In this document: piece after piece, positions 24,695 to 37,000 of the stretch
How the letters are laid out: every line of letters begins with the position of its first letter
Numbering within the stretch: position 1 is the stretch's first letter
DNA from: Trebouxia sp. TZW2008
Taxonomy: Eukaryota; Chlorophyta; Trebouxiophyceae; Trebouxiales; Trebouxiaceae
Assembly (NCBI GenBank): GCA_002118135.1
Contig: BDIU01000287.1
Location: forward strand, 434,001-498,000
DNA: 64,000 nt
Reading direction: 5' to 3'
The notes under the pieces: generated by a model
Databases searched by the model: none
Told to the model about the DNA's origin: nothing
The model's input: the letters and a program-made list of their open reading frames with translations, nothing else
Position numbers and translations under genes: made by a program

Positions 24695-25570
24695 ACACGC
24701 TGAGAAAAACGAGAAAGATGAAATGTCTACCCTGTTAGGCGTCATAATGGGAGCCTCTGTCTAAAGAGGCAGCCCAGGATTGCCCGCTCAGAACAATTGC
24801 AGCTTTGCGTAGCTAGCGCTATGCGCTTTGCTTTGCAAACGTTTGGGTACAATTGCATTGGAAGCAGCTTTCAAACAGCTTTGATCTTTGAGTTTATTGT
24901 TTTGTGTTTGATCTGCAGCTGATGTCCAGACTGCAATAGGACTGTTTGACAAACCCAATATGTTCAAGAGGGCTACTTCCTGTTCTTGACACCTATGGCA
25001 TATGCACAAGTTGACGAGATTGAATTCTCTTTATGCATTTCAGCAGACAGCAACAGCTTCAAATCTTGGTATAGGCCTTTGGATTGAATGAACAGCAACA
25101 GCACAATGTTGTTCAAAGCATATGTACAAGGTGCATGGTTCATTCGTTCGTTAGCAGGCATAGCTTATGTACAAGCATGAAAATGCAGCAAATTCCCCCT
25201 CAAGAAGGTCTGTGCAATGCGGTACCATAGCTAGTTGAAACCTCTTGATGTAGCAAAACGCAACTGTTACACACCAAGGGAACAGGTGCTTGAGTCAAAA
25301 TTGAAAGCCAACAGAAACCAGGAAAAGCATGATCTTGAGAAGCGGTGCATGACAACAAGCTAAGTCAGACTCTGCCTGTGTTTGTGAATGCACCAGACTC
25401 TGCTGTTATATGTAAATGCACCAAAGCAACAGGCCTATACAGCCACCATAGCACTGCTCAAGCTGTCTGTGCTTAGGCATGAGTCGTATTGCAGATGCCC
25501 GCCTGCCTAAGTGAATCCAAAAACACCCCCCTGTGGGGTACAAAGGGACCCAAAAGACCTTCCCCAAGTC
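24695..25570. other. convergent intergenic region LepA / expansin
   Basis: It contains the dispersed hairpin repeat at 24735-24780. A TGTAA at 25411-25415 (+) and a TTACA at 25267-25271 (minus-strand TGTAA) are candidate poly(A) signals. No gene is seen. Confidence 0.4.
24735..24780 (+). repeat. dispersed hairpin repeat, copy 2
   Basis: TTAGGCGTCATAATGGGAGC is followed by CTCTGTCTAAAGAGGCAGCC. The stem is GCCTCT/AGAGGC. Similarity to the copy at 60699 extends upstream to about 24705. Confidence 0.75.
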
Positions 25571-28500
25571 TCAAGCTTCCTGTGCAAAGGGCACATCTCT
25601 GCACTGCCAATAGAAGGCATCCCAACGCAAGCAGGTAAAGCCACCATAGCAGCTATACCCATCCCACTCAGCATCAGCACACAGGTCTTCAGCACAATTG
25701 CCAAGCCCACCACATTGGTGGTAGTCAGCCACCACCCCTCCAGATGAGCGTGTGGTGTTAGCCATGGTACGTTGGCAAGTCCAGCTCCACTGCTGAGATC
25801 TCTTGCAGTAGTAGCCTGAAGTGCAGCATGCATTGTCCCACTGTGCATCTCTGCATTGGCTGGCATCAGCCCCTTGGTTTGCACACACCCCACCCCTACC
25901 CCCACATTGCTGCAAGGCTGCCACTGACAGGGTGCAGTTTGCAGGTGTGCTGACTAAGCCACTGTTGCCATTTGCTGTGTTGCTGACAGCTACTGGTCGA
26001 GGGCTGTTGACTGCGCTTGGGGGCAGGGCTTCTTCACCAGGGGTGGGGGCTTCACTAACCCCTGGTGAGGGCGGCGAGGAGAGGTTAGCAACCACATCAC
26101 TTGCGGGTTGCGTTCCTGCAGCGACTAGAACAGGCACTGGGGTGGCTTCAGCCCCTGGGGGTACAGGGGGGGCGGGGGCACTGGCATTCACAGTGTAGTT
26201 GACAGTGGCTGATGCATAGGGGGCAGCAAGAGATGCTTCAGGAGTTGGTGGTGGTGGGTTTTCTGCAGATGGTTCAACAGTGGGCGATGCAAGTGTGGGC
26301 TCTGGTGTAGCTGCTGCAGTGGGTTCAGGTGTAGCTGCTGCAGTGGGTTCTGGTGTAGCTGCTGCAGTGGGTTCAGGTGTGGCTGCTGCAGTTGCTTCAG
26401 GAGTAGCTGCTGTTGTGGTTGTAGGAGTAGCTGTGCCACCTGCAACAAGCATCAGCTTCTAGCATGACCACAATCAGACTTGTGTGCAGATTTTGACTCA
26501 TGGCAATGAGCAGGGTCTGAACAGAAGAAAACTGCATAGCAAGCATGTCTCTCATATAAAAATGGCTGTTGAGCTCATGAGCAGATGTGACTCTTGATGA
26601 ACTTTTAAAATCTGCATGCATCAGACCCAGCTTGTGTGTGTCAAGTGCATCTTAAATGTCAGAAGACCAAACATCGCATGACAGGACGCCACACCAAATG
26701 CCAGCTACATAACATCATTTGTGCAAGAGCTCATCAAGTGCGACAGCTACAACAGCAATGTTACCTCCAACAGTCTCATATGCGGCACTCAGAGGGAACT
26801 GTGCTGCACCCACAACGGCACCAGAGGGCGCAGCCACATTGACCACATCAGTGACCATGTCAGCCAAGATTGATGTGATCTGCACAGAGAAGGGGAAGGT
26901 GTAGGGGCCAGATGTCGCCAGCCAGTAGTTGTCTGTGGTTTTAGACATGGCTTGGTAAACACCACCCACTTCAATGCTGACAGATGCTGCTGGGACCCTA
27001 CAGCAAAAGCAGTGAAGCGGTAGTTAGTTTGTTGTGATTCTGCTGGCCATGTGCAGTGCACGGCAGCAATGATAGGTCTTATCATCACTGCCATCGGTCA
27101 TCCAATTGCTCAGCAGCAGTGGTGTTGACTTCATGTTCAACGCATGCTCAGAACCCATGTGGCTAACAAGCCACAAACAAGCACTGATGGGGCCCAAGTC
27201 AGACATGAGATGTGCCATTACTCATGGCCAGGTAGCACCTGTCCATCATCTCCCTAGCTATCTAGGGGCTTTGTTGACGAACGCCAAGACAATTGAGTGC
27301 ATGTCTGTTTTAGTTCAGTTGTCTCTTTTGTATTGATTCATTGTTGACATTGTCTGTTGACACCCCTGCTGAGGCCCAAAGACAGTACATAAATGATTGA
27401 GGTAGCTTGGCAGGTTGCATACTGTAAAAAAGTGGCTGGTGCTGATTTAAGGAAAAACATTTCCTGCAGTGAGCAATGCACCCTTGCAGCAGACTGTTCC
27501 ACAAGCATGTCTGGACTGGGATGCTGACCTGGTGTTGGTGATTGCCATCTTGACATAAGTGGCGCTGCAGCCAGATGCAAAGGAGTATTGGAAGTTTGAG
27601 CTGCCAACATCGCATTGCACTGGGTACCAGTCAATGGTCCATCGACCATCTCCATTCTGTGCAAGGTCCAATGAGCCTGATAGGCACTCAGGGCATTCAT
27701 CTGTGGCAATGGCGTACTGCACTGTGGGAGAAATTGGATTGGCTCCCGCCCCTGGAAAGGCAGCTTGTGTAACGTGGTGGGCGTTACAATTGGCATAATG
27801 ATATCCTGAGTCACTCTGCTTCTTTGCGCATCAGAATGATAGGATCACTTCTCATACAACAAAAGGTGTGATTTTCACGCCACCAAAGCGGAAGTCTCCA
27901 TCATCCGTTACAGCTTGATTGTGCATGTGTTGAGACACGAATGGCAAGCAACTGTATGCATCGGCTGATGAGTTGAGTGCATCTGAGACTGTCTGGCTCT
28001 GAAAAACAGCTTGCTGCGCACATAGGATGTGGTCATGTTCATGTACATTGCAGGCACTCAAGTCTAGCAATGCACCACTTTGGGATTACATTGGTACATA
28101 TTGCAGCTGCTGCAATCTGTGCAGAACGTGGGCTCAACATGTCCCACTGAGGACATTGCTGCGCTCCTTCACTGATCTTTCAGTACACTCTGACTTTCAA
28201 AAGTTGAATATCAGACATCCCTACAAAGATGCTCAGAACAAGCCTGCCTGGCGAGACAAGATTTGGAACACACACGCCTGGCACATGTGCTGGTTTGTGT
28301 AATGATTGTTGTCATTATTATGATCATTGCTGTACATGACGCATGACTTGCACTGTGCATCAGATGGTCACCTGGTCCAGTACCCCAGAAGGCTACGCAC
28401 ATGCCACAGGGGGCAGACCCACTGTACTGAGGCGCATTGACAGCCACCCCAGTGTACACCCCGGTGGTCCAAGGTAAAGTGTATGAGTTTGAGAATTGGA

Positions 28501-28709
28501 AACTGCAGTGGCCGGCTCCTGACTGGTCACCATAGTATGTGCCCTGCAGCAACAGAGTGTCAACAGTGTGTGTCATAGCCTCGCGTGGTCCATGGCTCAC
28601 AAGTTTTATACGCTGTACTCACGTCGCCAGAATACTGGCTACCAAATGTCGGGGCTTGCGCTGCAGCTAACGCACTTCCGACCAGCAATGCGAACAGCCG
28701 GGTAAGCAT
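25571..28709 (-). CDS. secreted expansin-like protein with two C-terminal CBM1-like modules
   Basis: Predicted secreted wall-loosening or cellulose-binding protein. Exons (minus): 28623-28709, 28372-28543, 27529-27751, 26765-26997, 25571-26439; phases 0, 1, 2, 1 fit, 527 residues. A signal peptide (MLTRLFALLVGSALAAAQA) is followed by the double-psi beta-barrel domain (GTYYGDQSGAGHCSF, CGMCVAFWGTGPG, IATDECPECLSGSLDL). Next comes a beta-sandwich like expansin domain 2/CBM63 (ASVSIEVGG ... YWLATSGPYTFPFSVQ), then a Pro/Thr/Ala linker with four PEPTAAAT units, then two Cys-rich modules. These modules (LQQCGGRGGVCANQG...C..WSWTCQ; YHQCGGLGNCAEDLC...FYWQCRD) resemble fungal-type CBM1 with QCGG and closing aromatics. 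The architecture recalls fungal swollenins, but with the binding modules at the C-terminus and duplicated. An open frame within the second intron (27905-28020) was left out because its phase does not fit. Confidence 0.85.
26288..26412 (-). repeat. 24-nt coding tandem repeat in the linker
   Basis: About four to five units encode PEPTAAAT or PEATAAAT in the expansin linker. They are nearly identical at the DNA level, indicating recent slippage or selection for linker length. Confidence 0.9.
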
Positions 28710-29802
28710 ACTGCAGAGCGCCAATTTGAGGCGCGATGCCTGCGATACAACGACGGCTTGTGGTGCTCGTGCAACAAACCTCACGGGAGCGACCTTTAGG
28801 CACAGCAATCTGATTGGGGTCCGCCATATATTGACTGTGGATGCGTTTCGTCACATAGTTTATGCGTACTTGGTGGGGTTGACAGTTGCGGCCAGAGCCA
28901 ATTCACAAGCTCACTCAGTCTCAACACGATGGAAATTTGCAATAACAGTCTTTAGAGGCCTGCGGCTGTGTTCGCAAATATCAAGCAGCTCTATTCTAGG
29001 GTAGACGCACAACAGACACTGAGCTTCCTGTCCCACTCGATATGGCGTCGATCAAACAGCACAAACAGACTCAAGAAGTTGTCGTGTAGACGTTGCAAGT
29101 ATCGGTGCCCCGTCGCTGTGTCGCCTGCACGTATCGCTGACTTCTGCCTGTTGACCCGCCTGTCATGTAACGCCTGCCAGGTTCCTAGCTGACGGTAGAT
29201 CGCCCTGCATGCAAAGTGACCTCAAGACATGCAGGCATGCACTTCTCGCCCAACTAGCCCATATCAGCACGAATTTTATAGCTGATTGTGCTGTCTCTAC
29301 AAGATCAGAGTCCTCTAGATTAACATATTGCTTCAGGCCCCGAGAAGGCCTGCAGCAGTGGTCAACCAGAAGCAGCATGCAAGCATGTGAGTGCGTTGCT
29401 GGTGGCCACACTGCACTTGGCCGATCCTTATTGTCATGACAAGCTGTGGCATCTTCCAGCCAGACAGCTCCTTGCTCTGCTGCCATAGGGTGGAACACAG
29501 ATAGCAGTTTGAAACACATTTATACAACACCTCTGGCACACACAAATGATTCAACGTGCCCAGAGAAACGACTGCATTTGCCAAGGTGAAGCAGGTGCTG
29601 CAAACAGCTGCGACCACTTTGCAGGAACATCATAACACAATTCATTTGACAGCAGGCTGCAGCAGGACTGGTACTGATGCTCAAGATTTGGACTGCAAGA
29701 TCGCTGCAAAGCACCCAGGGGAATCAGTGTGTCAACATTGTATTACACAGCAAGCTGCTGCGCCATTTGCCAAGTACACAGCAATTTGGACAATGTTTAC
29801 AC
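28710..29802. other. region upstream of expansin, partly 3' part of the unknown minus-strand gene
   Basis: It should hold the expansin promoter and the 3' exon(s) of the gene starting at 30345. Candidate terminal exons exist, with acceptors near 29710, 29620 and 29600, but I cannot choose between them. I see nothing else. Confidence 0.4.
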
Positions 29803-30345
29803 CTGGATCACAAACCCCTGCACTTGTCAATACAGCCTGGAGCTGCGCAAATCTGCTGCTGCTGCGCAGGACGTGGGCAGATTCTGCATGCACGTTGGAA
29901 AAACGCCACATAGCTGCAATGCCGTCTGGACTAGATCGATTGGCTTCGTTCCAAAGCTGTAACTGGCATGCATATGCTAGGTCATATGTGCCGTTCTAAT
30001 CAGGCTGATTCGTTTCGTGAGCTGAGCACGCACTTCGTGCAAGTTCCTGCATGCAGCAGCAAGCTGGGTCAATTCTGCAGCATTGGTGTCGCTAAGCAGC
30101 ATCGCACAAAGCATAAGCTGGTCACGCTTATGCAACTTACAGTTTTTCTTCGGCTCTGACTGGACCGGGGTCAGAGCAGGGTCTTCCATCCCGTGTGATG
30201 CACCGCCAGGCTTGCCGGACGTGTCGGCGGGCTCAGCATCAGCAGTAGTCCGCTCTGAAGGCTTCACTGCTGCATTGAAGCCAGATCCTCCCTCGTAATC
30301 TTGGGGTTTTGCTGATTGAATTGGTGCTAAAATGGCATCTTCCAT
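29803..30345 (-). CDS. unknown protein, 5' exons
   Basis: I do not recognise this gene. Two exons on the minus strand join in phase: 30034-30345 (start MEDAILAPIQSAKPQDYEGG) and 29803-29956 (starting LWNEANRSSPDGIAAMWRF), ending phase 1 at a GTGTAA donor. The first about 65 residues are acidic and disordered with a repeated motif (MEDAILAPIQS / MEDPALTPVQS). The rest looks helical (RDQLMLCAMLLSDTNAAELT; SSSRFAQLQAVLTSAG). A GTAAGT inside exon 1 near 30135 could be used as an alternative donor. The 3' end is unresolved. It is tandem with the expansin gene and downstream of GWD on the same strand. Confidence 0.5.
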
Positions 30346-31002
30346 AATTGGGCAAGCGGTGCGTAGTTCACAGGTAAGGTAACTTTAGTGCAAGGTGAGG
30401 CAGACCAGGCAACGCTGACCAGAGCCAAATTTGCAGCTCCGAAACTGCGAGAATTCGGAATTTTCGACGCAGGGTTTACATGTAGGGTAACACTTTGAAA
30501 TGAAAAGCAGAGGGCTCACTTGACCAGTGTCAGCAGGGGTTCCTTACACCCCTCAACACTCCAGCGGTTTGTCACCAAATTCAAAGGTTTTCAACATCGT
30601 TCACAGCTTTACATGCATGTGAGCCTCAGCTGAGCGGTCAGTGCCAAAGTGGTGTCGATACTGTTGTTGAACATCTCAGTGTCAGAAGTGTCGCAATTCA
30701 ATCATTTTGCATTGATATCACAACTTGCCAGGCACAAGCTCTATCTCCATAAAAACACGACTACTCTGTACTGATAATGCAACCTTTCTCAATCCTCACA
30801 CTGACACAGTGATATGATACAAGTACTGATAGTTGCTTTGCAATTGATCATGCATTGACAATGCCCATTTCAGGGCTCTAGAGTTCATTCGATTGGCATC
30901 ATGCGTTTCTGAAAGCTTCATGGTGACATCACACATGCTGAATTAGCGATTTAGAAGCAGATTCCCAAAATAGCACAAGCAAGCTCTGAAAAAACGCCTA
31001 GA
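30346..31002. other. intergenic region between GWD 3' end and the unknown gene
   Basis: Both neighbours are on the minus strand, so this holds the GWD 3' UTR and the promoter of the unknown gene. TTACA words at 30609-30613 and 30476-30480 are possible GWD poly(A) signals. No exon is seen. Confidence 0.4.
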
Positions 31003-34000
31003 TCACATTTGCGGCCGCGTCTGCACCACAGTGATTGCACCATTCTCTTCAATTGCACCCTCAACATCTTGAGCTGAGCCCAGGGCCTCCTCAATGGCAA
31101 AGCCTGCCTTGCAAACTCTTGACATCAAGTCCAGACAGAATGCAGAGTCTGTCATCAACCTGCAAACATAAAAATCACATTTTCAAAAGTCCCACAACAA
31201 AGTCTGCCTGGCAAACTCTTGAAATCAAATCCAGGCAGAATGCAGAGTCGGTCATCAACCTGCAAACATGAAGTCACTTTTCAAAAAGCCGCACGTTATA
31301 CAGGAGCAGCATGCTTCTATCTCAGTGAAATCACACATGACAAAGGTGGAATGCGCACTGTCAGCAGCAGCAGCAGCAGCATGACAACAGTCCAAGTTGT
31401 TTAGCCAAAATCATAACAGAAAATGACAAGTCTCCGACGTTACACATAATAACAGGAATATCTATAAGCAAAAGCATTGCAAAACAGGTTTCGCCAAGCA
31501 TTCACACATTATGCTCCTGTCAGCATCAGGGTAAATACCTGTCACCGTTGTAGTCCACCTTCTTCAGTTCTGTGGGGTCCATGGTGATGGAGTCATACAG
31601 GCCAGCTCCAGCGTAGCCTTCCAAGTCCTCACCATTGCTGTCACTCCTGAAGATAAGGGACTCGCGCACAAACATGCCATCGCTCTTAGATGGGAACATG
31701 ATGATCTGCAGCAAATCAAACGTCAAAACAGCTTGGAAAGAATGATTTGGAGGCAATTCACTGCTTCTGTACGCAGCTAGCAGTGACAAGGAACCCAACT
31801 AGCAAGCACGTGGACAGTGACAATGACGATGGTAGTCATGCAACCACAGCACACAGTCACGAAAGCAGGTGAGCAGCATTGGCATAACAATGTTCATCAG
31901 CAATCTACAGACCCATTGTGATATTTGATGAGTTGTGCAGGCCTGCCATGCAATGGGCCGGCACTCCAATTGCAGCGGCAGCATTTATGATGCGTCAGCA
32001 CAAATTATGACGAGAGGAATGCTAACATTCAAGTTAGGCCATGTTGCTCAGACGCTCAGAACAACAAGCTGCGTACACGTTCAGCAGTTGCGCCACAGCT
32101 TCCAAGAGCTTTTGCAGAAATATCTTGTGGCGCGGTTGCAACGGTAAATTGAGCTCCCAATGCAAGATGGGCTTCCTCATTCATTCGTTTGTTTAAAGCA
32201 CGTCCTGGACAGACTCAGCAGGCCCAGCTAGGTAGTAGAGCAATCGACTGTCTCCAACCAGTTTGGTCCTGTGCTAACCTAAATCATTTGGATCATGGAT
32301 GGAAGAAAGGCTTGCTCACCTCAGGCTTATCTAGGCTGCCCTTCTTGGCATAGAAGGACAAGGAGGATCCAGGCACCATCCCTGACACAATGGACTCGCC
32401 CAATCCAGCCACCAGCTCAGCAAAGATCTCGTCTTTGGCACCATTTGTGGGATTTTCGGTGTGAATGACGAAGGCGTAAGCTGCAGGCACCACACGCTGC
32501 ACCAACACTGCCATGCGCAGGTCCAGGAAATTGAGTCCCACCTTCTTCATTGACAAGAAAGCCCGCTCGTTGTACTTGGATGCCCATACCCCCTGTAGAC
32601 ACATAAGCAATCACTGCTCAGTAACTTGTGCTTATCATATGTAGCAGGAACCACGGCTGCACCAGCACTGCCATGCGCAGGTCCAGGAAGTTGCGTCCAA
32701 CCTTCTTCATTGACAACACAGCTCGCTCATTGTACTTGGACGCCCATACGCCCTGTACCAGAACAGTGGTCTTGCAACCCAGCTCTGTTACCAGGTAAGT
32801 CTGTGCGTACAGCGGCATCAACTTTATGCTGCAGATTGCGCAACGAATGAGCACCGCAAATCACTACCTCAGCAAAGCAGTGAGTGCCACAGCTGCAGTG
32901 AGATGTGCTCATGCTGAAGAGCTTGTGCTTATCGTATGATGCGAGACACATTGCATGCTACGTTTTGGGAGAGATTCATGACTTGAATATCTTGTCTTGT
33001 ATCGACCAGGTAACAGCTGGAGTGAATGGCTGCTCCACAATTTGCCAAGCAATGCTGCTGAATGGTTTTCCAGGCCACATTTAACGCGCATGTCAAGTCA
33101 GCTCAAGCTGGATGCTAATCTGAGAGCATCTGGCCTGAGACATTTACTGCCATGACATAAGCTGCATCCTTGAAGGCATTCGCTTCTGGCTGTGACTTAC
33201 CAGCAACAGGTCATCTTGTTTTGGGTGCTATTGGTTGCAGCAAAGACAATGCTGTGCAAGCAGGCAGTGCACCTTGAGAGCATCAAGAGCCATGGTCCAG
33301 CGCTCCTCTGAGTCTGGCACCGGGATGCCTGCGCTCTTCATGTTGCTTGCCAGATCCTGCTTCAGCTGATCAGGCACCTCCACCTGCACATCACAGCTGC
33401 TCAGGACAGTGCAAGGTAAACACAAGGTACATCAACACAGGGCAGCTCTTCCAGCAGGGCATCTTCTTGACACAGGAAACCTTGCTGCACAACTGCACAT
33501 GTTCAGCTGCGCGAAGATGTACTGCCGCACGTCAGCAAATCAATATGGCTGTACAAGAAGCAAGGCAACCACAGCTTGCATGGTCAGCAGCATAAGCACA
33601 CGTCCTTGCTGTATGCACTGAATGCAAGCAAGCATGACATGGTGTACCTAAACATTTTCATGCATGCCTGTCCTGATTTTGCCATAGGCCTGCTTCATAC
33701 AACAGGCATATGCACTTACGACATGCATGAGCAGCACTTAGCATGCGGGCATATTGACTCCCTGCATTTCACACCAGATCTCAAGACCTATGCATGCAGA
33801 ACTCTCAAGTCTACCCCATACGGTGTCTCAAATTGAGCATGGCTGGTGGGGCATGCAGACGCACCTGCATGACCAGCTGCCTGCACTTGGAGAGGGCCTC
33901 TTCAGCCTTCTCCACAGGAATGTCCTTGATGGCTGCCTCCAGCTGCTTCTTGATGCCCTTGTTAGCAGCTTGCCCCAGCACCTCCTCAAATGACCCAAAG

Positions 34001-37000
34001 GGCACTGTGATGGAGGCTGGCAGATTGATCTCCTTGGGCAGCTTGCCCCTCAACCCTGCATCATCAGAGCTTGGCCATGGATGTGTTGGTCATGTATTGC
34101 ATATGTTGGCCGTCTGCCCCAGCACCTCCCCGAAATATCCAAAAGATACTTTGATAGAAGCTGACCGGTGGATCTCCTTGGGCAGCTTGCCCCTCAACCC
34201 TGCATCACCAGAGCCATGTTGTGATCTCTGGTTCATGAATGCCACGAGGTGCCCTTGTTAGCGATTTGCGCCAGCACCTCCTCAGACGACCTGAAGGAGA
34301 CTGTCATGGAGGCTGGCAGGTTGAGTTTCTTGTGCAGCTTGCCCCTCAACCCAGCAGAAGCAAAGTTCAGTCAGGGTGAAGCCAGGTGATAGGTGCCCCT
34401 GTCAGCAGCCTGCCCTGGCACCTCCCCAAACAAGCCAAAGGGCACAGTGATTGAGGCTGGCAAGTTGGCCTTCTTGGGCAGCTTGCCTTTCAACCCTGCG
34501 TGAGGAAGCCAAGTTGCGGTCCCTGGCTGCAGATACAAAAACAAGCCATGCCACATTTGAGCTTTGGATGCCTCTGTTTTTGCACCCAGGGACCACACCT
34601 TGGCTTTGGATGGGTGGTCAGCATGCAAGCGCAGGGCAAGCTTTGGGCTGGCTTAGCTGTGCATATGTGTGCCGGAGGTGCTATGACCAGCTGCGGCTTT
34701 GCTATAGGTGGCTTGCCATCCAGTGCATGATTTTGTATGCTCTTCTCAGAATCCTGCTCAGATCCCTTTTGACAAGTGTTGACGCAAGAGGTGCTGTCTC
34801 GCAAGCGCTAGGATGCTTATTCACAATGCAAAGGTGTGAGCATGCAACAGGTACATTCAATCAAAGCCACGCAAGCTCATTGCAGTAATGTCGCAGTCCA
34901 AAGCTAGCTTGGACGAAGCAAAACGTATCGCATGTCTGCCCCAACAACAGCAAACAATGTTTGCATCGCTGTAGGCTTGTCTTCAATCACAGTCCTAGTG
35001 CACCTGCAATGTTCTTGGATTTGGCGCCCACAACGCCTTCCTTGAACTCGTCCATGCCCACAACCCACTTGCCGCACCACTTGGGCACCTTCACCGTCAT
35101 CTTCTTCTTTGCTTTCTTCTCCTTGGGGGCGGCAGCAGCGGCGGGCTGCTCCTCTTCTTCCTCCCAAGTCACCCCACCAGCAGCTGTTGCCTGCATGGCC
35201 AAAGCATGTTTGAACAGTTACAAAAGTCGTGAAATATTGCCACAGCTTGCCAAAACCTTGCAGGTCAACCCCAGCAGTAAGTGTCACCTGTGCGGCAACA
35301 GCCTGTTTGGATACCCACCTTGATGAACTGTAACAATAGCTTGCATAGGCCAGCACGGGATTCACAAGCCCATAATCATATGCCAAACTTGCCTTGCATG
35401 CAAGTCATCATGGAGATAAGCCTTGGAGGCATGTACAAGGCATCAAGGAGCAAGGCGAGTAGGGCAACTGCACAATCTACCAATGTACAACGTAAGAAAA
35501 TACACTGCAGCAAGGAGCAAGGACAGCAGGGCAGCTGTACTCACCTCCAGAGCAATGGTCTTGCCCTCCTTGTCTTCTACTTCTTTCAAAGTGCCCTCCT
35601 CATGGCAGATGGCAAACAGCACCTTCATGTTACGCGCCCTCACACTGACATGGGACAGAACATCAGGGGCGTCAGGGGTCAGTACTGCTACTGCCCCCTC
35701 TGGCACTTCTTCTTCACCGGTCACACGCTTTGCTACCAAGACTGTGGGTTCATCGTAGACCTGCATCAAAAGCAAACTTACTGAGTGGCCTGACGCACAG
35801 CAAGGGCCAGCAACTGGCTTTCAACAGTCACACATTTTGCTACTAGCACAGTAGGCTTATCACACACCTGCAGCAATGGCATAAATACTGAGTGGCCTGA
35901 TACACAGCAGCACCAAGCTGGCTGTCAATGGTCTCATGCTCTGCTACCATTAGTATGGGCTCATAATACACATGCGAGATCCCTGAGCTGTTTGCTGTTG
36001 AACAACTCCATTCAGCATTGAGCAACGCTCTGCTGGCAGTGCAGGTCACTACACATTGTATGAGACCCCCATTGGGGCAAGCGTCACGGTCTGCTGCTGA
36101 CCAATGGTTGTGTGCATTGCAGCTGTGCAAGCCTCATCAAGGTGTTAGACTGCATATCAAAAGGCAATTCTGAGGCACATGCCCTGAAGGAAAAGTCCAG
36201 AAGGTCAGAGGCCTGAGGTCCTCAAGATGCCGGTACTTCTTGCAGAAAGCACAGAACAAGCAAGAGGTCTGACTGTAGCAAACCAGATCAAGCTAAGCAT
36301 CATCAAAGCAGCTCATCAGCATGCAAAACATATTGGCTATGAGCATGCAGCCACATGTAGCAAGTGGACAATACAATTGACCGTGTGGACTGGAAAGCAA
36401 AGAGACTTCATCCGGCGATCGTGGGTCAGAACATCGTTGTATGTGCATCAATTCTGGTGTTGGTCAAGCAATGCACCACACGGTTGCTGAATGAGACATC
36501 ATTCACCTTGTCCTGGACTTCATGCAAGTTGGCAACCACCAACACCTTGCCCTTCACATTCTGAGGGCTGATCAGCTGCCACGCCCCAAGCTCTGCAGCA
36601 GCTCTGAAACCAGGCTCCATGGCACTCAGAATCAGGCTAACTGCAAAGGCTGGGCCACCTCTGACCACCTCCTCAGCAAACAACTCCACCGCCCAGTCGT
36701 CCACCTTGAAGGCCTTGCCAAAGGCGCTAGAAATGGGCTGCAGTCGGGTGTTGACTGCGTCACTGGTCTCTGAAATGGCTCTCCTGATGCGCTCAATCAC
36801 AGCTGTTGCCTGGAAAGGTACACAGCAAATGCTTGAGTTACGCCACCAGGTGCTCAAATGATTGACAGAGATGATGTGCTTGCCGGCAAATCAACATGCG
36901 AAGGCAATATGCTGTTGGCACCTGTTTCATGCTAGCAGCTGCAAGCTATGTAGCTATGCAGCAATTTGCAAGGATAATTGAATTGCCACGTTGATTCGCA

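Noticed and set aside
27905..28020. Open frame SQTVSDALNSSADAYS with a good acceptor inside the second expansin intron
   Set aside because: Joining it to exon 28372-28543 in phase 1 gives an early stop, while skipping it gives a clean fit to the next exon and to the expansin fold.
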